Assembly: GCA_900769695.1 (NCBI GenBank)
Contig: CAAGHO010000028.1
Span: 1 to 40,907, forward strand
Source: Bacilli bacterium
GTDB taxonomy: Bacteria > Bacillota_I > Bacilli_A > RF39 > UBA660
Length of the DNA: 40,907 nt
Reading direction: 5' to 3'
In this document: piece by piece, positions 15,871 to 22,720 of the stretch
Layout: every line of letters begins with the position of its first letter
Position numbering within the stretch: position 1 is the stretch's first letter
Notes under the pieces: model-generated
The model's input: only the letters and a program-made list of their open reading frames with translations
Database searches by the model: none
What the model was told of the DNA's origin: nothing
Program-made: the position numbers and the translations under genes

Positions 15871-15999
15871 AATTGTTGTAAAATCTAATTTGTTTAAAGT
15901 TATAATTAGGTATATTAACAATTAATCTAGAAATAAATTCGTATGAATGAACTTTTTTATATATAAAAATAAAGAAAGTGCAATTTTCTAAAAAATATA

Positions 16000-16027
16000 T
16001 TGACTGAACTAAGTTTAATGTTATAAT
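16000..16027 (+). promoter_or_regulatory. Strong sigma-A promoter of the sigma-factor gene
   Basis: TTGACT (16000-16005), 16-nt spacer, perfect TATAAT (16022-16027). The predicted 5' leader is about 38 nt and contains the Shine-Dalgarno AAGGTGG at 16062-16068. Confidence 0.8.
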
Positions 16028-16072
16028 AAGCCTAATAATTAGTTAAAACCTAAATAGAAATAAGGTGGTTCT

Positions 16073-18346
16073 ATCAAAGATAATAAAATATTAGATAAAT
16101 TAAATAAAGAGTTTTTCTTCCTTGATGAAACTAAATTGGAATCATTTATCGAAGATAATGATTTATTTGATTTAGAATTAATAAAAAAACTGGTATATGA
16201 ATACATAAAACAGCAATTAAATGCTGGCAAATTTGAAGAATTATTAATGTATTTTAAAACAAAGGATAAAATAAACACTAATGAATTATTAAATTTTCTA
16301 AAAATAATTGAAAAATCAAAATATTCACTTTCTTTTGATGATTTATCTCTTATGTCTAATATAGAGAGTATTGATAAAGTTTTAGGTGATATCTATAAAA
16401 AATATGAATCCAATCCTTCTTCTATCGATGATAATAGTTCTATGTTAGCTTTAATTGATTTATATTGTGATCAACATGATATTACAGAAGAAGATGATTC
16501 TTTATCTTTACAAAAGAAATTAGGTGATACAGACTTATCTACAGATGTTGTATATGACTATTTCAAAGCAATTTCAAAATTTCCATTGCTTAGTAGGGAA
16601 GAAGAAATAGCTTTAGCAAAAGAGGTTGCAAATAATAACAAACAAGCTAAAGATAAATTTGTTTGTTCTAATTTAAAATTAGTTGTATCTATTGCTAGAA
16701 AATATACAGGTAGAGGAGTTGAATTTATTGATTTAATTCAAGATGGAAATACAGGACTTATGAAAGCAGTGGATAGATTTGATTCAACCAAAGGTTATAA
16801 ATTTTCAACGTATGCTACCTGGTGGATAAGACAAGCAATTACTCGTTCTCTTGCTAATAAATCAAGATTAATTCGCGTACCTGCTCACATGGACGTTAAA
16901 ATAAATGCTTATATAAGAGCAAAAAATATGTTTATGAATAGTTTGACAGCTCCATTTACAAATAAACTTTTTGCAGAATTTCTAAATGTTAATGTAGAAG
17001 TCATTGATAATTTAGATAATTTCATTAAAATATATGGAATTAATATGGCTAGTTTAAATGCAAAAATAGATGATGATACTGAATTTGGAGAATTTATTTC
17101 AGATCAGAAAAATGAAATAGAAGAAACATCTATATCGACTAGTCTTAAGTCAGAAATTGAAAAATTAATTGATTCTAAATTGAATTCACAACAAGCAGAT
17201 ATAATACGAAAAAGATTTGGAATTGGAGATGACAATCCAGCTCCAATGACGTTAGAACAAATCGGAGATATATATGGAGTGACTAGAGAATGGATTCGTC
17301 AAATCGAAGCTAAGGCCCTTAAAAAACTAAAAATTTATTTTAAGAAAAATAACTTAAAAATCTATATAGATGAATCAAGCAAACCGATAGATGAATCAAG
17401 CAAGCCAATTAATGATAGTAAGAAAGAGACTAAACCACAAAAAAAGATAGATGATTGTATTTCAATACTAGGGTCTATGCAGATACCATCAAATTCTGAA
17501 ATTATTCAATACATAAATAAAATTAGCAATAAGCAAGAAAAAAATGAAGATTTAGAACAAGGAGATGTTGTAATGAAAGATAATAAAAAAGTTGTTGAAA
17601 CAGAAAGAAGAGTAAGAAAAAGCCTAGATAACTTATATGATTATTTTGATGAATATTCAGAAGATTTAATTGATCAAGTGATAGCACAATTAGATGATAG
17701 AAGTAAAAGTATACTTGTTATGAAGTATGGGGAAGATTTAAAAAAACCTATCTTAAATAAAAAATTTGCTCAAGAAACAAAGAAAGAATTTTACAATAAA
17801 GTTATACCAGATATGAAGCGAATATTAAAAAGATTAGAAAAGGAAAAGTCTGTTTCACATTCAGATGATATCAAGGATGTTGATATATCAACTACGGATA
17901 GTGAAAGTATAGGTAATGACGATGTAGAAAATTCAGTAGCAGAAAAATATCCTAATTTGTATACAGAATGTTCAATGAATTCAGAAGTTCAAATGATTCC
18001 AAATACTAAAGATGTTTCAAAAGATGAATCAAATAATGAAAATTATATTAGAACTCTTGAGATATTTGGCTCAGAAGAATTTAGAAATATGACTCTTCAA
18101 AAACCAATGAATGAATGTGTAATATTAGCATTAAAATTAGGTTACGTAGATGGAAAATATTTCTCTTCATCTTCAATTGCTAATTTTTTAGGTGTTGATG
18201 TATCAGAAGTTGATGCTATTGTGAAGAAAACTTTAGTTGAATATAAAGAAGTTTTAAACGGTATGATAGATAAAGCTATAGAAACAGAAGCAGCTGGTTC
18301 TAAACCATATATGAAGATAATCAAAAGAAATAATGATGCTAAATAG
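16073..18346 (+). CDS. Divergent sigma-70 factor with long extensions and apparent ATC start
   Basis: The first standard in-frame start is TTG at 16136 (736 aa), but it has no ribosome site. The strong AAGGTGG at 16062-16068 precedes an in-frame ATC at 16073, where ATC-AAA-GAT-AAT-AAA differs by one base from an internal start at 17573 (ATG-AAA-GAT-AAT-AAA). I therefore place the start at 16073 (757 aa). Numbering from the TTG: residues 1-135 unrecognised; region 1.2/2 (~138-252) with LSREEEIALAKEV, NLKLVVSIARKYTGRG, DLIQDGNTGLMKAVDRFD and YKFSTYATWWIRQAITRSLA; region 3 (~253-330); region 4 (~340-400) with MTLEQIGDIYGVTREWIRQI. RpoD-type -10 and -35 contacts are largely kept. The C-terminal ~335 residues hold two further sigma4-like segments (~515-565 and ~655-715, with LKLGYVDGKYF and SIANFLGV). 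Primary or alternative status is undecided. Confidence 0.85.
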   Translation: MKDNKILDKLNKEFFFLDETKLESFIEDNDLFDLELIKKLVYEYIKQQLNAGKFEELLMYFKTKDKINTNELLNFLKIIEKSKYSLSFDDLSLMSNIESIDKVLGDIYKKYESNPSSIDDNSSMLALIDLYCDQHDITEEDDSLSLQKKLGDTDLSTDVVYDYFKAISKFPLLSREEEIALAKEVANNNKQAKDKFVCSNLKLVVSIARKYTGRGVEFIDLIQDGNTGLMKAVDRFDSTKGYKFSTYATWWIRQAITRSLANKSRLIRVPAHMDVKINAYIRAKNMFMNSLTAPFTNKLFAEFLNVNVEVIDNLDNFIKIYGINMASLNAKIDDDTEFGEFISDQKNEIEETSISTSLKSEIEKLIDSKLNSQQADIIRKRFGIGDDNPAPMTLEQIGDIYGVTREWIRQIEAKALKKLKIYFKKNNLKIYIDESSKPIDESSKPINDSKKETKPQKKIDDCISILGSMQIPSNSEIIQYINKISNKQEKNEDLEQGDVVMKDNKKVVETERRVRKSLDNLYDYFDEYSEDLIDQVIAQLDDRSKSILVMKYGEDLKKPILNKKFAQETKKEFYNKVIPDMKRILKRLEKEKSVSHSDDIKDVDISTTDSESIGNDDVENSVAEKYPNLYTECSMNSEVQMIPNTKDVSKDESNNENYIRTLEIFGSEEFRNMTLQKPMNECVILALKLGYVDGKYFSSSSIANFLGVDVSEVDAIVKKTLVEYKEVLNGMIDKAIETEAAGSKPYMKIIKRNNDAK
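17559..17575 (+). promoter_or_regulatory. Internal Shine-Dalgarno and ATG inside the sigma gene
   Basis: AAGGAG (17559-17564), 8-nt spacer, in-frame ATG (17573). Initiation here would give a 257-residue protein (17573-18346) with only the C-terminal sigma4-like segments. The first five codons repeat those at 16073. Confidence 0.5.
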
Positions 18347-18359
18347 AAAAATGTATATA

Positions 18360-18383
18360 AAATCTCGTTATGAGATTTTTTTT
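18360..18383 (+). terminator. Terminator of the sigma gene
   Basis: AAATCTC (18360-18366) / GAGATTT (18372-18378), loop GTTAT, then a T run. Confidence 0.85.
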
Positions 18384-18389
18384 AAATAT

Positions 18390-18418
18390 TTGTATTATCA
18401 AAATATTTGCTGTATACT
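18390..18418 (+). promoter_or_regulatory. Promoter of the second TasA-like gene
   Basis: TTGTAT (18390-18395), 17-nt spacer, TATACT (18413-18418); the Shine-Dalgarno AGGTGG follows 8 nt before the ATG. Confidence 0.65.
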
Positions 18419-18443
18419 AAATGTATAAGGTAGGTGGAAGATA

Positions 18444-19736
18444 ATGGATAACACTAAGAAAAATTATAGGGAAAATAGAAAAAATATTGTTGTTTTGGTA
18501 GTAGCTTTAATATTAGTAGTAACAATAGTATTTGGTCTTAGTTATGCATGGTTAAAATTAACAAAGAATTCTAATACAGTAAACAAGATAACTGCAGGAA
18601 ATCTAGAACTAGTACTAGATGATACAACAAGTGAAGGAATAACTCTTGTAAATGAAGTACCAAGAAGTTATAGACAAGGAATGGAAACAAAAGAGTATAC
18701 ATTTACATTAACAAATAAAAATAGTACAAGTAGTTATAGTTTGTCATTAAAAGATTTAGAAAAATATAGTGATGAAGATGGAAAAGAAACTGTAATAGCA
18801 GATGAAAATAGAATAAATGATTCTAAAATAAGATATATTTTATTAAAAGATGGAGAAAAAGCAGATGTATCACAATCAAAAATATTAACAGATAGGACAA
18901 TTGATACTGGAATAATCAAAAAGGGACAAACGATTTCTTATAGTTTAAGAATATGGATAGATTCAAAAGCATCAAATGAAGTAATGGGAAAAATCTTTAA
19001 TGCACAACTTAGTTTAGTTGCTGAACAAACATCTGTTAAATTACCAGTATCTTTTGAAAAAGATTCATGGGATGTTATTTCTAAGGCAGTAAAAGAAAAT
19101 AATTATCCTTATCAAGTAGGAGATACCAAGACTGTAGATATGGGAGATTTAGGAACACATACAGTAAGAGTTGCAAACACAAGCTCTTGTACAAATGGTG
19201 AAACTAGTCAAACAGCTTGTGGGTTTGTAGTAGAGTTTGCTGATATCATAACTGAACATGTAATGAATTCAGTACAAACTAATGTAGGGGGCTGGCCAGC
19301 AAGTGAAATGAGAACTTATGTAAATGAAACTATTTATAATGCCTTACCAAGCAAATTACAAAACGTAATATCAGAAACAAAAGTAGTATCAAGTCATGGA
19401 TCAACAGAAGGAGAAGAAAATTTTATTTCAAATGATAAAATATATTTACTATCAACGAAAGAGGTATGGGGTAAAGATGGAACATCAAATATAATAAGTG
19501 AAGATACAGCAGAAGCAGAAACAAAACAGTTGGATTATTATAAAAATAAAGGAGTAACAACAGATAACTCTAGTTGGGCAATCAAACAATATAATGGATT
19601 GGAATTATATTGGTGGTTACGTTCTGCTAATTTGAAGTATACTAATAATTTCTTTTCTATCAGCACTACTGGTGCTTGGAACGGAAGCATCGCTCATCGC
19701 TCAAATGGTATTTCTCCAGCGTTTAGAATTTCCTAG
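18444..19736 (+). CDS. TasA/camelysin-like surface protein with DUF6273-type variable C-terminus
   Basis: 430 residues. A basic N-terminus and a membrane segment (~15-35) end in GLSYAWLKLTKNSNT, then ITAGNLELVLDD: the arrangement of SipW-dependent TasA/camelysin proteins, exported and surface-held. Residues ~40-195 form the shared beta domain, nearly identical to the partial gene at the window start. The rest is a DUF6273-like domain: GWPASEMRTYVN, LPSKLQNVI, KIYLLSTKEVWG, YWWLRSAN, and at the very C-terminus GISPAFRIS. In that group the terminal ~40 residues form a C-type-lectin-like end that can be hypervariable. Here the final ~110 bases are visibly richer in G and C than the flanking gene. 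Binding of an external ligand is inferred. Monocistronic with its own promoter; no matching signal peptidase gene in the window. Confidence 0.8.
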   Translation: MDNTKKNYRENRKNIVVLVVALILVVTIVFGLSYAWLKLTKNSNTVNKITAGNLELVLDDTTSEGITLVNEVPRSYRQGMETKEYTFTLTNKNSTSSYSLSLKDLEKYSDEDGKETVIADENRINDSKIRYILLKDGEKADVSQSKILTDRTIDTGIIKKGQTISYSLRIWIDSKASNEVMGKIFNAQLSLVAEQTSVKLPVSFEKDSWDVISKAVKENNYPYQVGDTKTVDMGDLGTHTVRVANTSSCTNGETSQTACGFVVEFADIITEHVMNSVQTNVGGWPASEMRTYVNETIYNALPSKLQNVISETKVVSSHGSTEGEENFISNDKIYLLSTKEVWGKDGTSNIISEDTAEAETKQLDYYKNKGVTTDNSSWAIKQYNGLELYWWLRSANLKYTNNFFSISTTGAWNGSIAHRSNGISPAFRIS

Positions 19737-19769
19737 AAATATGAAAAAATTAGATGCTTTTTATGTAAA

Positions 19770-19923
19770 TAAGGGATATGGTTGTTACTGATAATAATCT
19801 TCACAAAATCACATTGAGAATGAAAAAAGTATTGGCAGTGAAGATTACGTAAATAAAGAAGATAATAACCTAACTGAATCTTTAGATTCAGTTGGAGCTA
19901 AAATAAGGGAGATTATGATATAA
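19770..19923 (+). pseudogene. 3' remnant of an unidentified gene
   Basis: A frame after stops near 19790 stays open to TAA at 19921-19923 and reads like coding sequence (NEKSIGSEDYVNKEDNNL, then DSVGAKIREI). No start or ribosome site belongs to it. It contains the perfect palindrome AACTGAATCT-TT-AGATTCAGTT (19872-19893), which is not followed by a T run. Likely the tail of a deleted gene. Confidence 0.4.
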
Positions 19924-20165
19924 AAAAACATGCTTAGTAATTATAGCTTTCTTTACAGTTTTATGTTTAGGTGGTTGCGATTCTACAGAAAAATTAAAAT
20001 TAACTTAATTGTAATGGAAATATCACAAAAAAATATAAAGTAGGGGATAAACTTAATTGTGAATTATTAAATGATGATAATGAATTTAAAGTTAAATTCA
20101 ATAATAATTTAAGTAAATGTCATATAAATAGGGTCTCATTAAGAGATTCTTTATTTTTAATGTAG
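19915..20165 (+). pseudogene. Broken lipoprotein gene
   Basis: After AGGGAG the ATG at 19915 is immediately out of frame with a clear lipoprotein signal: the next frame reads LVIIAFFTVLCLGGCDSTEK, a hydrophobic stretch with lipobox LGGC, then stops. A further shifted frame reads NITKKYKVGDKLNCELLNDD and ends at TAG 20163-20165. At least two frameshifts separate start, signal and body. The intact ancestor would have been a small secreted lipoprotein of unknown function. Together with the preceding remnant it explains the gap between 19737 and 20253. Confidence 0.6.
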
Positions 20166-20195
20166 AAAACTTTAATAATTTTTTAGTCTTATAAA

Positions 20196-20224
20196 TTGAA
20201 AAATTAAAATATTTATGCTATTAT
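20196..20224 (+). promoter_or_regulatory. Promoter of the acidic-tail membrane protein
   Basis: TTGAAA (20196-20201), 17-nt spacer, TATTAT (20219-20224). Confidence 0.55.
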
Positions 20225-20253
20225 TGATAATATGAAGAGTAGGAGGGAAATTT

Positions 20254-20865
20254 ATGGTAAACTTCAAGTATGATTTTACATTCTTATTAAAAATGATAAA
20301 ATTCGTTTTTTTACCAGTTTTGGCAGTTGTTATCTTAACTGCATTTATAATTATGATTTATTCTAAAAAGGTTAAGGAAAAGGATATTAAGAAGTATAAT
20401 TATTTAGTAGAGTTTTGGACAACATTATTAGCTATTATGGTAATAGGAGCACTCCTTGCCGTTACAATAGGTTTTTCAATCTCATTATCTAGGGCAATCG
20501 AAATGTATAATTTAGTAAAAGGAAATGAAGTTATATACTATATAGTACTTGCAACACCATTAGTACCATTATTATTCTTAGTTATATACATATATAGAAT
20601 AATTGTAGTTTTAATAAATAAGCCTAAGGAAGAAAAAAAGCAAATGGTACTAGAAGAGGAGATTATTCCAGAACCAAGTATAGTTGAAAATAAAAATTTA
20701 GATATAGAAGAAGTTAGTGATAATAGTGATTTTTCTAAGCCATTAGTTTTTGATGAAAATACTGTTAATCAAGAAACAATTGAAGATAATGCTGATGAAA
20801 ATGAAGAAGAAATTTCAAATGAAACTTTAGATGATGATAAATCTGAAGAGATAGAATTATTATAG
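20254..20865 (+). CDS. Membrane protein with three TM segments and a long acidic tail
   Basis: 203 residues, unrecognised. Hydrophobic segments at ~15-36, ~53-75 and ~92-115 are followed by a Lys-rich turn (NKPKEEKKQ) and a ~80-residue tail dominated by Glu, Asp and Asn with no predicted fold. AGGAGGG precedes the ATG. It is followed 10 nt later by another membrane-anchored protein, so the two probably form an operon. They face, convergently, the germination genes. Nothing in the sequence ties it to germination, although the neighbourhood makes a spore or envelope role thinkable. Confidence 0.75.
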   Translation: MVNFKYDFTFLLKMIKFVFLPVLAVVILTAFIIMIYSKKVKEKDIKKYNYLVEFWTTLLAIMVIGALLAVTIGFSISLSRAIEMYNLVKGNEVIYYIVLATPLVPLLFLVIYIYRIIVVLINKPKEEKKQMVLEEEIIPEPSIVENKNLDIEEVSDNSDFSKPLVFDENTVNQETIEDNADENEEEISNETLDDDKSEEIELL

Positions 20866-20875
20866 GATATAGATT

Positions 20876-21388
20876 ATGAAAAAAGAAAAAAGCCCTGTTG
20901 TTGTTATTCTTTGTATTATTTTTCTTTCTTTATTTATCATTTTGCCACCAACATTTAGAAAATTAATACCTAAACAAACAATATCTAATAATGCAAATCA
21001 AAATGATATAAGGCCTAAACTTATTATCATTAATTGTAATAAAATATTTGTAAACGAGATGTATCAGGTAAATTCTAAAACAAAATATGTTGATAGTGTT
21101 CCGACAAATACTATAACTTATCAAAAAATAACGTCTTTACCTGATAATTACACTCAAACTTCAAATAATGAGACAACTACTGCAGAAGAAGAGATTGCTC
21201 ATTTTAAATCACTTGTAAATATTAATGAAGTTAGTCAAGAAACTACAACTCGTTTTGTTATTGATAGTAATTTGATTAGTAGTAATCCAGTTGATCAAAT
21301 GTTAGTCAATTATTTATCAAATAGTCCCGATAGTCAAAAATTATATTTTGAAAGTATAGGATATACATGTAATAGAATGGAAAGCTAA
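20876..21388 (+). CDS. Membrane-anchored hypothetical protein
   Basis: 170 residues. One N-terminal membrane segment (~8-27) after a KKEK cap, then an extracytoplasmic region rich in Asn, Thr and Ser (TQTSNNETTTAEEE) and a C-terminal part with a single Cys near the end. There is no lipobox and no recognised domain. It lies 10 nt after the preceding membrane protein with a weak AGGA ribosome site. Its last four bases overlap the 3' end of the convergent gerB-like gene. Confidence 0.7.
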   Translation: MKKEKSPVVVILCIIFLSLFIILPPTFRKLIPKQTISNNANQNDIRPKLIIINCNKIFVNEMYQVNSKTKYVDSVPTNTITYQKITSLPDNYTQTSNNETTTAEEEIAHFKSLVNINEVSQETTTRFVIDSNLISSNPVDQMLVNYLSNSPDSQKLYFESIGYTCNRMES

Positions 21389-21402
21389 TTGCTTTCTTTT
21401 TT
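21380..21402 (+). terminator. Terminator of the two-gene membrane operon
   Basis: GAAAGC (21380-21385) / GCTTTC (21391-21396), 5-nt loop, then six T. It straddles the convergent gene ends and may also slow minus-strand transcription. Confidence 0.75.
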
Positions 21403-22155
21403 GATGATGTTTTTCATAATATTAATAATTAGGCTTAAAGCTATAGTATATTCAAATAAATAAATGAAAGAAAATAATTTATCTAAGTGATTTACAAAGT
21501 TAAAAAATGTAATAGTTTTTAGAATAGATATTCCTGGGTAAGAATAGGTAAGAGGAAGTTTAGTTCCAAGTGTTCCAATAACAAGTAAAATATCAAAAAA
21601 TGATGAACAAGAACCTATGATATATCCTGTAACAATATTATTCTTTCTAATATAGAATAAAACAAATATTAATAAATAGGGCAAATAGCTCATTCCGAAA
21701 TTATTAAATTTAACAAAACTTTCATAATTTTCTACTTTGATTAAAGAAATTAAACTAATAGAAATAAGTAAAGCTATTACGATAAAGATAAATAAAAATA
21801 TTTCACTAATAGAGGCAATTGTTTTAATTTTATCTTTACCAATTATATAAGAAATAGTAAGAAGAGATACTCCTACAGAAAGATAATTATTATATCTGAA
21901 ATAATTAATATTTATAAAATTAGTAGCGTTAATTAATATAATAGAAAATATAAGTAACATAGAAATTAAATATAACCATTTAAATAGTTTTGTTTCTAAA
22001 ATATTTACTTTTATTTGTTTCATTATAATAATTAAAATAAGAATAGAGCCTGCAGTTAAAAGATAAGAATAGATATTTGTAAAAGTATACATATTGAAAA
22101 AACATCTTGTTAAGAAAAATGAAAGAGCAATCATTGATAAATCTTTTCTAGGCAT
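21385..22155 (-). CDS. GerB-like germination permease (short)
   Basis: 256 residues, almost entirely hydrophobic with about eight membrane segments. It resembles the GerB subunit (APC-superfamily, amino-acid-permease-like) of spore germinant receptors, mainly through gene order and the C-terminal pattern SYPGISILKT ... NFVNHLDKLFSFIYLFEY, which parallels the conserved end of GerB proteins. The usual subunit has ~360 residues and ten segments, so this one is about 100 residues short. It overlaps the gerC-like gene by 8 nt; AGGAGG precedes its ATG. It is the third gene of a gerA-gerC-gerB order. Identity is probable from context and moderate from sequence alone. Confidence 0.7.
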   Translation of the reverse strand: MPRKDLSMIALSFFLTRCFFNMYTFTNIYSYLLTAGSILILIIIMKQIKVNILETKLFKWLYLISMLLIFSIILINATNFININYFRYNNYLSVGVSLLTISYIIGKDKIKTIASISEIFLFIFIVIALLISISLISLIKVENYESFVKFNNFGMSYLPYLLIFVLFYIRKNNIVTGYIIGSCSSFFDILLVIGTLGTKLPLTYSYPGISILKTITFFNFVNHLDKLFSFIYLFEYTIALSLIINIMKNIIKKESN

Positions 22156-22720
22156 TATTATTACCTCCTAATTCATCATATTTATAGAAAATTAATCTTT
22201 TATTCTTATCAATTTTAACTATTGGAATCTTGATTTTCTTATTTTCAAGTTTAGCTTTTTTAATACTACGTAGGGTAATATTATCTTTTATAAGATTATT
22301 CACATATTTATAACTATTATTATAATCTAATATTTTAACAGGATCAGTATCACTTAAAATAACATTAAAATTATCTAAATCACTCTTTAAAAATTTATCT
22401 AAATCATAAATAATGTTAATATCATCAGTCTTAATAATAATATTTTCTAAATGTTCTAAATAAACTTCTTTAGTAACATCTTCTTCTAAATTATAAAAAG
22501 CGTGTTGTAAGCTATTACTTGTATTAGTATAGTATTTAAAATTTTTAACTACTTTATTATCTTCACGTTTAGGAATTATTTCTTGGAATGTTACTTTATA
22601 ATTTTCTTTTTCTTTAACAATACTTATATTTGTAATAATAGCTAAATTATTTAATTCAATATAATTCTTATTACCAATAAATATAATTAAAAATATTATT
22701 ACATAGATTATCTTTTTCAT
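22148..22720 (-). CDS. GerC-like germinant receptor subunit, truncated form without lipobox Cys
   Basis: 190 residues. A hydrophobic N-terminal segment (3-16) is followed by ELNNLAIITNISI, which matches the start of Ger(x)C domain 1 (usually W-D-x-R-E-I-N-D-L-A-x-V). The middle (VTFQEIIP ... LEHLENIII) also fits domain 1. Canonical GerC proteins are ~350-400 residues with three domains and a lipobox Cys that receives the lipid anchor. This protein has no cysteine at all: the site reads IGNKNYIEL. It also ends after domain 1 or early domain 2. It would be held by an uncleaved membrane segment instead. The start overlaps the gerA stop by one base; Shine-Dalgarno GAGGTGA. Confidence 0.8.
   Translation of the reverse strand: MKKIIYVIIFLIIFIGNKNYIELNNLAIITNISIVKEKENYKVTFQEIIPKREDNKVVKNFKYYTNTSNSLQHAFYNLEEDVTKEVYLEHLENIIIKTDDINIIYDLDKFLKSDLDNFNVILSDTDPVKILDYNNSYKYVNNLIKDNITLRSIKKAKLENKKIKIPIVKIDKNKRLIFYKYDELGGNNNA

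Noticed and set aside
16039..16278. Minus-strand 79-codon frame opposite the sigma gene start
   Set aside because: Its composition mirrors the plus-strand coding sequence; no ribosome site.
17364..17412. Duplicated DESSKPI segment after sigma region 4
   Set aside because: Only two short copies in a linker; ordinary slippage of low-complexity sequence.
19872..19893. Perfect palindrome as terminator
   Set aside because: No T run follows, and the arms lie inside a coding-like remnant frame.
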